Shown here: piece after piece, positions 38,398 through 47,459 of the stretch
Numbering within the stretch: position 1 is the first letter of the stretch
Layout: each line of letters starts with the position of its first letter
Assembly: GCA_947259005.1 (NCBI GenBank)
Contig: CAMYKP010000006.1
Coordinates: 682,001-746,000, forward strand
Length of the DNA: 64,000 nucleotides
Source: an uncultured Parasphingopyxis sp.
Lineage (GTDB): Bacteria; Pseudomonadota; Alphaproteobacteria; Sphingomonadales; Sphingomonadaceae
Direction: 5' to 3'
Notes under the pieces: generated by a model
Told to the model about the DNA's origin: nothing
Databases searched by the model: none
What the model saw: the letters and a program-made list of their open reading frames with translations, nothing else
Program-made: the position numbers and the translations under genes

Positions 38398-38442
38398 GCT
38401 GCTGCCCGAATCCTCTATCTGTCATATAAAAAGGCCATCGCC

Positions 38443-39615
<1,173 letters not shown>

Positions 39616-39652
39616 ACGCCCTTCGCCGCTGGCGCTCGTCAGCGGGCGCTGC

Positions 39653-40219
39653 ATGACCGAATATCTGGTCCTGTTTGCCATCGTGCTGGGGATCAATCTG
39701 ATGCCGGCCTTCGGCCCGCCGACATGGTCGGTGATCGTGCTCTACGGACTGCATAGCGACCAGCCGATTCCGGCGACCGTTCTTACCGCCGCTCTTGCCG
39801 CCGCGCTCGGCCGGTTCCTGCTCGCTCATGGTTTCCGGCTGATCGGCGACCGGTTGTCCGATCAGACACGCGCCAATCTCGCCGCCGCTCGTGAAGCGGT
39901 CGAGAAGAACCGCCGTAACGCGCTGCTCGCACTCGGCCTGTTTGCCCTCTCTCCAGTTCCGTCCGCACAGCTGTTCGAGGCCGCCGGTCTCGCCCGGGTC
40001 AAGTTGCTGGGTTTCACCGCCGCTTTCTTCCTTGGCCGTACGGTATCCTATTCCATCTATGCGCTGGGCGCGCACAGCATCCGCCATTCGAACCTGGGCG
40101 ATGTGTTCATGGACGCGCTGACAAGCCCTGTCGGCATTGTGGTCCAGGTTGTGATGATCCTGCTGCTGGTCATGTTCGCGCGGCTCGACTGGACGAGAAT
40201 ACTCGCCAGTCGAGATTGA
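39653..40219 (+). CDS. polytopic membrane protein, possibly VTT/DedA-like
   Basis: A 188-residue protein with about four to five hydrophobic segments (residues 4-32, 42-58, 88-108, 118-140, 160-178). Near the start NLMPAFGPPTWSVIVLYGL and later LFALSPVPSAQLFEAAGLARVKLLGFTAAFFLGRT recall the re-entrant loop and G-x-x-x-G helix pattern of VTT/DedA proteins. Key acidic residues of that family are not clearly present, so this is tentative. A charged cytosolic loop (SDQTRANLAAAREAVEKNRRN) separates the halves. It follows the thiolase after 37 bases on the same strand. Its 3' end overlaps the -35 region of the next promoter by a few bases. Confidence 0.72.
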   Translation: MTEYLVLFAIVLGINLMPAFGPPTWSVIVLYGLHSDQPIPATVLTAALAAALGRFLLAHGFRLIGDRLSDQTRANLAAAREAVEKNRRNALLALGLFALSPVPSAQLFEAAGLARVKLLGFTAAFFLGRTVSYSIYALGAHSIRHSNLGDVFMDALTSPVGIVVQVVMILLLVMFARLDWTRILASRD

Positions 40220-40249
40220 CATTAGCGTATTGCCACATTAATACACTAA
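40216..40249 (+). promoter_or_regulatory. sigma70 promoter with overlapping dyad operator
   Basis: TTGACA at 40216-40221 and TAATAC at 40239-40244 are separated by 17 bases, a near-consensus promoter. An inverted repeat, TTAGCGTATT (40222-40231), 8 bases, AATACACTAA (40240-40249), fills the spacer and the -10. The arms differ from a perfect palindrome by one base. A repressor bound here would block RNA polymerase. Nearly the same module occurs at 51929-51962 in front of the DUF4386 gene. Confidence 0.75.
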
Positions 40250-40282
40250 AGACATAACAAACGAAAAGTTTGAGGTTCAGGA

Positions 40283-41098
40283 ATGTTCAAGGAAATCGCT
40301 CTTATGGGCGCGGCCGCGCTTGTCGCCGCCGCGGGTTTCGGCACCACTGTATTTACAGGGGAGCCGGAAGCGGTCGAAGGCCGCATCTATCATTATGTCC
40401 GCAGCAACCGGGACGGTTCAAGCCCCGAAAATGTTTATGTGTATCGCGCGGCGGCCAATCATATCGAAGTGTATAAGGCGGCCGAACGCTGCAACACTGC
40501 CGCCTTCGTATCGGCCTGGGTCGATACCGAGACTGGCAGCGCGAGTTCCATCCAGGGCGGGCGCCTGATGCCCGAAGCCCGGCATGAGAATTTCGCGACC
40601 GTCGCCTATGATCCGGCCTCGACCATGCTGCGCGCCGAAGCCGCATTGCCGGACCGAATGGTTCGCCAGCAGGTCCGCGTCGAAGAGCCCGTCTATCATC
40701 TTTACGATTTCGATCTCGCGACGCTGTCCGTTCAGACCATGGGCCTGAGCAATCCGCGCGCGGGCTTCTCCTTCGGCTTGCCGTTAATCTGGACCGAACC
40801 GGAAGATGGTCGTTTCGTCCGCCATCTTGGCCAGGCCGATGCCGAATTCGTTCGCGAGGAAGACTATCACGGCACGGCGGCCCTGCGGTTCGAAGTTGGC
40901 GGCGCCGCCTTTGGCGAGAATGGCGGACCGCTCTGGATCGATGCGCAGTCCGGCCATGTCCTCGGCGCAGAATGGGGCATCCCCAATCATGCCGGCATGG
41001 ACGATTTCGCGATCCGTCTTGTCGAGATCGAAGATGGCGGCGAAGCTGGCTGGACCGCACTGCTGACCAGCCATTTCGAGGGCTGCCCTACCGCCTGA
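40283..41098 (+). CDS. exported protein of unknown function
   Basis: A 271-residue protein beginning MFKEIALMGAAALVAAAGFG, a probable signal peptide or N-terminal anchor without a lipobox. The rest looks like a beta-rich periplasmic domain: EGRIYHYVRSNRDGSSPENVYVY near residue 33, then VYHLYDFDLATLSVQTMGL near 137, and the C-terminal LWIDAQSGHVLGAEWGIPNHAGMDDFAIRLVEIED. Two cysteines, near residues 73 and 268 (AERCNTAAF, FEGCPTA), might form a disulfide. I recognise no named family. It has its own strong promoter with a dyad operator, so it is probably expressed only under a specific signal. TTGAGGTTCAGGA precedes the ATG. Confidence 0.78.
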   Translation: MFKEIALMGAAALVAAAGFGTTVFTGEPEAVEGRIYHYVRSNRDGSSPENVYVYRAAANHIEVYKAAERCNTAAFVSAWVDTETGSASSIQGGRLMPEARHENFATVAYDPASTMLRAEAALPDRMVRQQVRVEEPVYHLYDFDLATLSVQTMGLSNPRAGFSFGLPLIWTEPEDGRFVRHLGQADAEFVREEDYHGTAALRFEVGGAAFGENGGPLWIDAQSGHVLGAEWGIPNHAGMDDFAIRLVEIEDGGEAGWTALLTSHFEGCPTA

Positions 41099-41133
41099 TT
41101 GCAGCGATCTCCGCATCGGCCTAGCATGGACGA

Positions 41134-42051
41134 ATGACCTATCTCATTCGCACGGCGCTTGTCGCCTGCCTGACTGGATTGACCGCCTGCGCCATGCCCG
41201 AGGAAACCGCAAACGCCCCTGCCCCGCCTTCGGCAGAAATCATGAGCTGGGACGATCTGTTTGCGCGGCCCCAGCCCCGGACTGAAATCCGCATCGCCTA
41301 TGGTGAAGGCGATCTGCAATTCTCCGAACTCTGGCTGCCCGAAGGCGAAGGTCCGCATCCAACGGTCTTGATGATCCATGGCGGCTGCTGGCAGACCAAT
41401 ATTGCCGAGCGCGATATCATGAACTGGATAGCCGAAGACCTGCGCCAGCGCGGAATCGCGGTATGGAATATCGAATATCGCGGTGTCGACCGCGAAGGCG
41501 GCGGCTATCCGGGCACCTATGAGGATGTGCTCGCCGCCGGTGACTCGCTGATGGCCAACCAGGAGCGATACAATCTCAACGTCGAACCGATTGTGGTTAT
41601 CGGCCATTCGGCGGGCGGGCACCTCGCACTGTGGCTTGCGGCGCGCCAATCGGCCTTTACCGGCCAGCCGCTTACCGGCAGGCACCGGTTGCCGATTGCC
41701 TTAGCTATCAGCCAGGGAGGCCTGCCCGACCTTGAAGCAGGGATGCGTCGCGAAGGGCATGCATGCGGCACCGAAGCCCCCCGGCTGATGATGGGCGGCC
41801 ATCCCGAGCTTACATCCCCGCAGCGCATGCCTGCGTCGATGGCCCCGCAGGTCCTCGTCAATGCAGAGCGTGACCGGATCGCCCCGCCGGAATTCGCCGA
41901 AGCATACCGCAATGCCAATCTTGCCCGTGATGCTACCAATATCGGTCTCGTCACTATTCCGGATGAAGGCCATGTCGAGCTCGTCACCCCGGGCACGGCG
42001 AGCTGGGAACGGCAGGTCGAACTCATAGAGGAGGCGCTGGGCCTGTCATGA
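41134..42051 (+). CDS. lipoprotein alpha/beta hydrolase, candidate kynurenine formamidase
   Basis: A 305-residue alpha/beta hydrolase with a lipoprotein-type N-terminus (MTYLIRTALVACLTGLTAC, lipobox LTAC with C19). The oxyanion motif HGGCW is at 82-86 and the nucleophile elbow GHSAGGHLAL has S159. The acid and base are probably in NAERDRIAPPEFAEA and DEGHVELVTPG near the C-terminus. HGGxW plus GHSAGxH is the pattern of the AFMID-type N-formylkynurenine formamidases. Its stop overlaps the kynU start as ATGA, and kynureninase uses the product of formamidase. The export signal is odd for a tryptophan-catabolic enzyme, so either formylkynurenine is handled outside the cytosol or the hydrolase has another ester or amide substrate. 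Confidence 0.85.
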   Translation: MTYLIRTALVACLTGLTACAMPEETANAPAPPSAEIMSWDDLFARPQPRTEIRIAYGEGDLQFSELWLPEGEGPHPTVLMIHGGCWQTNIAERDIMNWIAEDLRQRGIAVWNIEYRGVDREGGGYPGTYEDVLAAGDSLMANQERYNLNVEPIVVIGHSAGGHLALWLAARQSAFTGQPLTGRHRLPIALAISQGGLPDLEAGMRREGHACGTEAPRLMMGGHPELTSPQRMPASMAPQVLVNAERDRIAPPEFAEAYRNANLARDATNIGLVTIPDEGHVELVTPGTASWERQVELIEEALGLS

Positions 42052-43280
42052 TAACGCTGGACGATGCCCGCGCGCTTGATGCCGCCGATCCGCTTGCCGG
42101 GATGCGCGATCGCTTTGTGTTGCCCGAAGGCGTTCTCTATCTCGACGGAAATTCACTGGGCGCCCTTCCCAAGGCGACCATCGCTGCCCAGAAAGACGTG
42201 GTCGAGCGCCAATGGGGCATCGACCTTATCCGCAGCTGGAACGGCAATGACTGGATCGGTGCGCCGCAGCGGATCGGCGCGAAGATCGCCAGGTTGATCG
42301 GGGCACAGCCCCATGAAGTGATCGTGACGGATTCCGTTTCGGTCAACCTGTTCAAGCTGATTATCGCGGCGACCCGGCTGAATTCCGACCGATCGCAGAT
42401 CCTGACCGAACCGGGCAATTTCCCGACCGACCTCTACACGGCCGATGGCGCGGCGGGCCTGCTGGCCGATAACATCGTCCATACCGAGCAGGCGGGCGAT
42501 CTTGTCGATGCGCTTGGCCCCGATACAGCGCTGATGATGCTGACCCATGTCCATTACAAGACGGGCGCTCGTCACGATATGCAGCTGTTGACCGAGGAAG
42601 CCCATGAACAGGGCGCACTGACGCTCTGGGACCTGAGCCACAGCGTCGGCGCGATCCCGGTCGACCTGAACGGCTGCGAAGTCGATCTCGCGGTTGGCTG
42701 CGGCTATAAATATCTCAATGGCGGCCCTGGCGCCCCAGCCTTTCTCTATGTCCGCGAAGATTTGCAGGACCAGCTGCGCTCGCCGCTTTCCGGCTGGATG
42801 GGGCATGAAGCGCCGTTCGAATTCCGCGACGATTATGTCCCCGCACCCGGCATCAGCCGCTTCCTCTGCGGCACGCCGCCGATATTGAACATGCTTGCCC
42901 TGGAAAGCGGGGTCGACCTGTTTGCCGATGTGGATATGGAAGCTATCGCGATGAAATCGGCCGCCCTGTTCGATCTGTTCGCGGACCGCATCGAAGAACG
43001 TTGCGGCGGTCACGACCTCAATCTGATAACGCTGCGCGACGCCGCGCATCGGGGAAGCCATATCTCCTACAGCCATCCGGACGGCTGGCCGATCAGCCAG
43101 GCGCTCATCGAACGCGGCGTCATCGGCGATTTCCGTGCGCCCGATATCCTGCGCTTCGGCCTGACCCCGCTCTACACCAGCTTCGAGGATATCTGGCGGG
43201 CGGTCGAGATATTGGGCGAGATACTGGAATCCGGCATCTGGCGGGAGGACCGGTTCGCGGTAAAAGCCGCCGTTACTTAA
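42048..43280 (+). CDS. kynU: kynureninase
   Basis: PLP enzyme that cleaves kynurenine to anthranilate and alanine; 410 residues, dimer, cytosolic. The PLP lysine is K221 in LAVGCGYKYLNGGPGAPAFLY, the family signature. The aspartate contacting the pyridine nitrogen is in LTLWDLSHSVGAIPV near residue 195. LDGNSLGALPKATI near 32 and the C-terminal GDFRAPDILRFGLTPLYTSFEDIWRAVEIL are typical. It is translationally coupled to an alpha/beta hydrolase, but tryptophan dioxygenase is not in the window. Downstream lies a dispersed repeat and a convergent GNAT gene. Confidence 0.96.
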   Translation: MITLDDARALDAADPLAGMRDRFVLPEGVLYLDGNSLGALPKATIAAQKDVVERQWGIDLIRSWNGNDWIGAPQRIGAKIARLIGAQPHEVIVTDSVSVNLFKLIIAATRLNSDRSQILTEPGNFPTDLYTADGAAGLLADNIVHTEQAGDLVDALGPDTALMMLTHVHYKTGARHDMQLLTEEAHEQGALTLWDLSHSVGAIPVDLNGCEVDLAVGCGYKYLNGGPGAPAFLYVREDLQDQLRSPLSGWMGHEAPFEFRDDYVPAPGISRFLCGTPPILNMLALESGVDLFADVDMEAIAMKSAALFDLFADRIEERCGGHDLNLITLRDAAHRGSHISYSHPDGWPISQALIERGVIGDFRAPDILRFGLTPLYTSFEDIWRAVEILGEILESGIWREDRFAVKAAVT

Positions 43281-43289
43281 AGGCACACA

Positions 43290-43453
43290 CCTTCTCCCAT
43301 CGGGAGAAGGATAGGAAGGCTTGCGAGCTCGCCTCGCTAGCCGCCCTTGGATGAGCGGTTCGTACCTGTCGATAAGCCAGAACCCCTCACCCAGCTTCGA
43401 CTAAATTCGCTCCGCTCACCAAGTCTGCGCAACCCTCTCCCTATGGGAGAGGG
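43290..43453. repeat. dispersed hairpin-bounded repeat, copy 1
   Basis: The element is bounded by two perfect 9-bp hairpins, CCTTCTCCC-ATC-GGGAGAAGG (43290-43310) and CCCTCTCCC-TAT-GGGAGAGGG (43433-43453). Between them are blocks shared with 52388-52568: GGATA-GAAG-CTTGC, TTGGATGAG, ACCCCTCACCCAGCTTCGAC and ACCAAGTCTGCGCA. It occupies the gap between the convergent kynU and GNAT genes, so it may act as a transcription barrier. No ORF or transposase is inside. The rest of the 43281-43472 gap holds only a G-run (43463-43470). Confidence 0.85.
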
Positions 43454-43472
43454 CGCTATAACGGGGGGGGAG

Positions 43473-44012
43473 TTATAACGACGGCCGCTCCAACACCACT
43501 GTCTCATCGCCTTTAAACGATGCCCGACGCACTTCTTTGAAACCAAACTTTTGGGCAAGCGCCAGCGACGGCGCATTTTCGGGATCGATGATGCAGCAAT
43601 AGCCCCGGTTCGGAAGATTGGCATCGGCCCAGACCAGCGCCGCGGACAATGCTTCGCTCGCATAGCCCTTGCCATGGGCCCATGAGTCGAACACCCAAGC
43701 ACCTTCGGGAATGTCGGGCAATGGCGGATCAATCGGCCGCTCAAAAGCGCCAAAGCCGAGATTGCCGGCGATCCTGCCACTCGCCTTCTCCTCGATCATC
43801 CACAAGCCATAACCGAGCAAAAACCAGAAGCCAGCATTACGAGCAAACTTGTCCCAAGCTAAACTGCGATCGGTCATCGCCCCGCCCATATGCTGCGTAA
43901 CTTCGGGATCGGTAATCATGGCACAAAAGCTATCGAAATCCTCGCGGCGAAACTCGCGCAGGACCAGCCGGTCCGTTTCGATGCGCGGCGCGATGTTTAC
44001 CCTGTCCGTCAT
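43473..44012 (-). CDS. GNAT-family N-acetyltransferase (RimJ/RimL-like)
   Basis: A 179-residue acetyl-CoA-dependent transferase. The opening IAPRIETDRLVLREFRREDFDSFCAMITDPEVTQHMG is the standard first strand and helix of the RimJ/RimL subgroup that often acetylates protein N-termini or small amines. The acetyl-CoA loop is in GAWVFDSWAHGKGYASEALSAAL near residue 105, with the Q/RxxGxG/A form degenerate as HGKGYA. YCCIIDPENAPSLALAQKFGFKEVRRASF near 135 is the closing motif. The substrate is unknown. It is convergent with kynU across the repeat and faces the peroxiredoxin terminator upstream. Confidence 0.9.
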   Translation of the reverse strand: MTDRVNIAPRIETDRLVLREFRREDFDSFCAMITDPEVTQHMGGAMTDRSLAWDKFARNAGFWFLLGYGLWMIEEKASGRIAGNLGFGAFERPIDPPLPDIPEGAWVFDSWAHGKGYASEALSAALVWADANLPNRGYCCIIDPENAPSLALAQKFGFKEVRRASFKGDETVVLERPSL

Positions 44013-44058
44013 GGTCGTTTCCCCCGGTCATGGTTTAGCCCGCACCGCCCATTCGTCC

Positions 44059-44099
44059 AAAAAAAAAAACCCGCACCGGCCGGGGGAGGCCGATGCGGG
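44059..44099 (-). terminator. strong intrinsic terminator of the peroxiredoxin gene
   Basis: Read on the minus strand, a 12-bp stem with a single mismatch (CCCGCATCGGCC against GGCCGGTGCGGG, loop TCCCCC) is followed by eleven Ts. It lies about 50 bases after the peroxiredoxin stop. On the plus strand the A-run precedes the stem, so it works in one direction only. Confidence 0.9.
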
Positions 44100-44148
44100 T
44101 GAGGTCAGAATCGCGAAGTTCAGGGGACGCGATTCAGGGATTATCGGG

Positions 44149-44703
44149 TTACGCTGCGGCGCGGTCCTCGCCGCGATTTTCGCGCAGCCAGTTGAGAGCA
44201 TTTTCCGGCCTCGATTCGACATAGGGGTCTTCGTCGGTGCCATCGTCGTTGATGCCGGGCTCTTCGAACCAGGCGACGATTTCGCCGTCTTCGACGATCA
44301 TCGAATAGCGCCATGAACGATCGCCAAAGCCGAGATGGTCCTTGTTGATCAGCATGCCCATCCGGCGGGTAAAATCGCCCGAGCCGTCCGGCAGCATCTT
44401 GACCTTTTCGAGGCCAAGATTTTTCGCCCACTGGTACATCACGAAGGCATCGTTGACCGAGATGCAGTAGACTTCGTCCACGCCTTCGGCCTTGAAGTCT
44501 TCATAATGGCGTTCGAAAGCCGGGCACTGCTCGTTCGAGCAGGTCGGCGTGAACGCACCGGGCAGCGAAAAGACAACGCTGCGCTTGCCGGCGAACAGAT
44601 CGCCGGTCTTCACATCCTGCCAGCGGAAGGGGTTGTCCCCGCCCAGGCTTTCGTCGCGAACGCGGGTTTTCAGGGTTACGTCAGGAACTTTACGTCCAAG
44701 CAT
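44149..44703 (-). CDS. peroxiredoxin, Prx5/PRXII type
   Basis: Reduces peroxides with a thiol; glutathione/glutaredoxin or thioredoxin serves as donor in this group. The start at 44703 (MLGRKVPDVTLKTRVRD, 184 residues) has GGAG eight bases upstream; ATGs at 44718 and 44745 are in frame but less supported. The peroxidatic cysteine is C55 in SLPGAFTPTCSNEQCPAFE, with C60 five residues later. VNDAFVMYQWAKNLG and MLPDGSGDFTRRMGMLI are PRXII signatures. The C-terminal tail (GTDEDPYVESRPENALNWL) is longer than usual but seen in alphaproteobacterial members. It is a single-gene unit with its own terminator. Confidence 0.95.
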   Translation of the reverse strand: MLGRKVPDVTLKTRVRDESLGGDNPFRWQDVKTGDLFAGKRSVVFSLPGAFTPTCSNEQCPAFERHYEDFKAEGVDEVYCISVNDAFVMYQWAKNLGLEKVKMLPDGSGDFTRRMGMLINKDHLGFGDRSWRYSMIVEDGEIVAWFEEPGINDDGTDEDPYVESRPENALNWLRENRGEDRAAA

Positions 44704-44851
44704 TTCTTTGATCTCCATTGATCGTCTGAGTGAATCTCTGAACAATCAATGGTCGAAACGGCATTATGGTTCCAACGGATTTACCGATAGACAGTTAGTG
44801 GCATAATCGATGAATAGTATATTTTTGATCGATTTAGTGACAAATTCGAAA

Positions 44852-45610
44852 TCAGGACATCGGGCCTTCCGCCCTGCCCTGCACGAACTGGTCGACATGC
44901 GCATCGCCTGAATGTCGTAGCTCCGCCACCGGCCCCGACCAGATAATCCGGCCTTCGAAAAGCATCGCCACCCGGTCCGAAATCTTCTCCACCGATCCCA
45001 TGTCATGCGTGATCGTCAGCGCCGTAATGCCAAGATCATGGACCAGTTCGACAATCAGCTTGTTGATGACATCGGTACGGATCGGATCGAGACCGGTGGT
45101 CGGTTCATCGAAAAAGATGATTTCCGGCCGCGGGGCAATTGCACGGGCCAGTGCCACGCGCTTTTGCATCCCGCCCGAAAGCTCGTTGGGCCTGAGGTCG
45201 AGCACATCCTTGCTCAGCCCGACACGCTCGAGGTTTTCAAGCGCAATAGCGCGCATATCCGATGCACGCTTGTGCCGCCCCTGGGTCAGCGCGAAGGTTA
45301 CGTTGCGCCAGATCGGCAGCGAATCGAACAGGGCCCCGCCCTGGAACAGCATGCCGAACTTGGCGCGCACGCGATCATGGTCGACCGCCTTCATCGTGGT
45401 GATTTCTTCGCCGTCGACGAGAATCTGCCCCGCATCGACGTCCATCAGCCCCAATATGCATTTGAGCATCACCGATTTGCCGCAGCCCGAACCACCGATG
45501 ATCGTCATCGATTCCCCGGGCTCGACGGAAAAGCACACGTCGCGCAACACATGGTTGCTGCCAAAGCTCTTCGATACGTTGCGCAGCTCGATTTTTGGGT
45601 GATCGCTCAT
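44852..45610 (-). CDS. mlaF: Mla-type ABC transporter ATP-binding protein
   Basis: ATPase of the phospholipid transport system that maintains outer-membrane lipid asymmetry; 252 residues. Walker A is IIGGSGCGKSVMLKCILGL near residue 37. The Q-loop region is FGMLFQGGALFDSLPIWRNV near 88, characteristic of MlaF. The ABC signature LSGGMQKRVALARAI is near 143, and Walker B IIFFDEPTTGLDP near 165. It starts nine bases after the MlaE stop. The MlaD (MCE) and MlaC genes that usually follow are not here; the next gene downstream is the unrelated peroxiredoxin. Confidence 0.94.
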   Translation of the reverse strand: MSDHPKIELRNVSKSFGSNHVLRDVCFSVEPGESMTIIGGSGCGKSVMLKCILGLMDVDAGQILVDGEEITTMKAVDHDRVRAKFGMLFQGGALFDSLPIWRNVTFALTQGRHKRASDMRAIALENLERVGLSKDVLDLRPNELSGGMQKRVALARAIAPRPEIIFFDEPTTGLDPIRTDVINKLIVELVHDLGITALTITHDMGSVEKISDRVAMLFEGRIIWSGPVAELRHSGDAHVDQFVQGRAEGPMS

Positions 45611-45619
45611 CGGCTCCGC

Positions 45620-46420
45620 CTATCCGAACGCCGTGAGCGTGATGACAAGGTTCGACAGCAGGATCAGCACGAACGCGCCGACAACCGCATTGGTCGTCGC
45701 CCGGCCCACGCCGGCTGCGCCGCCCTTAGTCTGTAGTCCTGCGTAACAGCCGGACAGCGCGATGAAGAAACCAAACACGGCCGCCTTGACCAGCGACATC
45801 ATGATATCGTCGCCTTCCAGGATCGAGTTGGTCATCTCCAGATAACCGGAAGGATTGAAGCCGAGCTTGTGGATCGACAGCAGGTAGCCGCCGAAAATCC
45901 CGATCACATTGGCAATGCAGACCAGCAGCGGCAGCGCGATCACGCTAGCAAACAGGCGCGGTGCGATCAGGTACCGAAAAGGATCGGTCCTGAGCGTCAC
46001 CATAGCGTCGATCTGTTCGGTGACCCGCATCGTGCCGATTTCGGCCGCCATGGCGGAGGACACCCGTCCGGCCACCATCAGGCCAACCAGCACCGGCCCG
46101 AGTTCCCGGACCATCGCGATCACGACGATCGCCGGCACCGTCGACTGCGCGTTGAAGCGCGAACCGCCGGTATAGATTTGCTGGGCCAGCGCCGCGCCGG
46201 TGAAAACAGCCGTCAGCGCAACCACGGGAAGCGAGTTCCAGCCGATCTGAAACAGTTGTTCAAGAAGTCGAAGCGGATACCAGGGGGGCGTAAAGGCACG
46301 CTGGATCGTCTGCAATGCGAACAGGGTCACGCGGCCAACGGTTGCGAAGCCCCCGACCACCGGTTTCCCGATTGCCGCGAATATCGCCACTAGCGGGCCC
46401 AATATGCCGGTTTCACTCAT
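45620..46420 (-). CDS. mlaE: MlaE-family ABC transporter permease
   Basis: Inner-membrane permease of the Mla phospholipid system, 266 residues with five or six hydrophobic segments. ALTAVFTGAALAQQIYTGGS is near residue 78, and the conserved cytosolic element RELGPVLVGLMVAGRVSSAMAAEIGTMRVTEQIDAM near 109 is the MlaE/Yrb signature. The C-terminal helix ends NLVITLTAFG. The start overlaps the alr stop by eight bases, so alr, mlaE and mlaF form one coupled transcript together with the MFS gene. YrbE-like steroid or lipid uptake is the alternative, but no mce cluster is present. Confidence 0.94.
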   Translation of the reverse strand: MSETGILGPLVAIFAAIGKPVVGGFATVGRVTLFALQTIQRAFTPPWYPLRLLEQLFQIGWNSLPVVALTAVFTGAALAQQIYTGGSRFNAQSTVPAIVVIAMVRELGPVLVGLMVAGRVSSAMAAEIGTMRVTEQIDAMVTLRTDPFRYLIAPRLFASVIALPLLVCIANVIGIFGGYLLSIHKLGFNPSGYLEMTNSILEGDDIMMSLVKAAVFGFFIALSGCYAGLQTKGGAAGVGRATTNAVVGAFVLILLSNLVITLTAFG

Positions 46421-47459
46421 TCCAGTTGCGCTGATAGCGGCGGCCTAGGGTTGTAAGCAACTCATATTGCGAGAGTCCGGACTGGGCGGAGGCAGTGGGA
46501 AGGTCATAATCGATCGAAAGCCAATCGCCTTCTTTCACGTCTGGCGCAGCATCCACCGACACGGCAATCAGATCCATCGAAACGCGGCCAACCACCGGAC
46601 ACGCAGCATCGCCGAAATGCGTGCCGCCCGTTCCCGAAAAGCCGCGCAGATATCCATCGGCATAGCCAAGATGCAGGATTGCCAGTTCCGTCGCGACCTC
46701 CGCCCTGAAGGTGCCGCCATAACCGACCGTCTGGCCGGCTTCGACGCGGCGGCGCTGGATCACCTGGGCCTCGGGAAAGGCGACCTGGCGGATATGCGGC
46801 GCAAGCGCCTCGACCTGCGCCCCGCCGTAAAGCGAGATACCGGGCCGGGTCACGTCGAAATGATATTTCTTGCCGAGTGTAATACCGGCCGAATTGCACA
46901 GGCTGACACGCGCTGCATCAGTCTTGTCGACCAGCGAGGCAAGCGCCGCATATTGCGCGTCATTCACCGGATTTTCCGGCTCATCCGCACAGGCGAGATG
47001 GCTCATCAGCGTGTCGATTTTCAGGCCGTCGAGCAGCCCGTCCTTCACCTGTTCGACCGACAGGCCAAGCCGGTTCATGCCGGTATCGACCATCACATCG
47101 CACGGCCCGCCCGCCGCCTCACGCCAGCGCTGCACCTGTTCCGCCGAATTGAGACAGGGGCGTGCGGAGCTTTCAGTCGCCACTGCCATGTCCTCACGCC
47201 GAACGCCGTGGAAGACGCTTAGCGAGCGGCCCTCGCACAAATCCGCAATCTCGCTCGCCTCAGCCCAGGTGGCGACGAAAAAATCGCTGCACCCTGCCCG
47301 AACGAGCCGCTTGGTAACGTCACTTGCACCGAGCCCGTAACCATTGGCCTTGACCGCAGCGCCGCACGCGGCCGTGCCGCTCAGTCGGTCGAGCGCATGC
47401 CAGTTGTCGGCAAGCGCCGCCCCGTCAAGCTGCAGCCGCAGCGGCGCGTTACTGGTCAT
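46413..47459 (-). CDS. alr: alanine racemase
   Basis: PLP enzyme that interconverts L- and D-alanine for peptidoglycan; 348 residues, dimer. The start at 47459 (MTSNAPLRLQLDGAALADNW) overlaps the MFS stop by 11 bases; the frame to 47588 runs through the MFS gene. The PLP lysine is K37 in GAAVKANGYGLG. The opposing tyrosine is probably in GQTVGYGGTFRAE near residue 240, and GRVSMDLIAVSVD near 288 completes the family pattern. Placement inside an MFS-alr-mlaEF operon joins cell-wall and envelope functions. This may be the biosynthetic or a catabolic racemase; sequence alone does not say. Confidence 0.95.
   Translation of the reverse strand: MTSNAPLRLQLDGAALADNWHALDRLSGTAACGAAVKANGYGLGASDVTKRLVRAGCSDFFVATWAEASEIADLCEGRSLSVFHGVRREDMAVATESSARPCLNSAEQVQRWREAAGGPCDVMVDTGMNRLGLSVEQVKDGLLDGLKIDTLMSHLACADEPENPVNDAQYAALASLVDKTDAARVSLCNSAGITLGKKYHFDVTRPGISLYGGAQVEALAPHIRQVAFPEAQVIQRRRVEAGQTVGYGGTFRAEVATELAILHLGYADGYLRGFSGTGGTHFGDAACPVVGRVSMDLIAVSVDAAPDVKEGDWLSIDYDLPTASAQSGLSQYELLTTLGRRYQRNWNE

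Noticed and set aside
43281-43472. CRISPR-like array in the kynU-GNAT gap
   Set aside because: The two hairpins are end structures of one dispersed repeat; there are no regularly spaced direct repeats with unique spacers.
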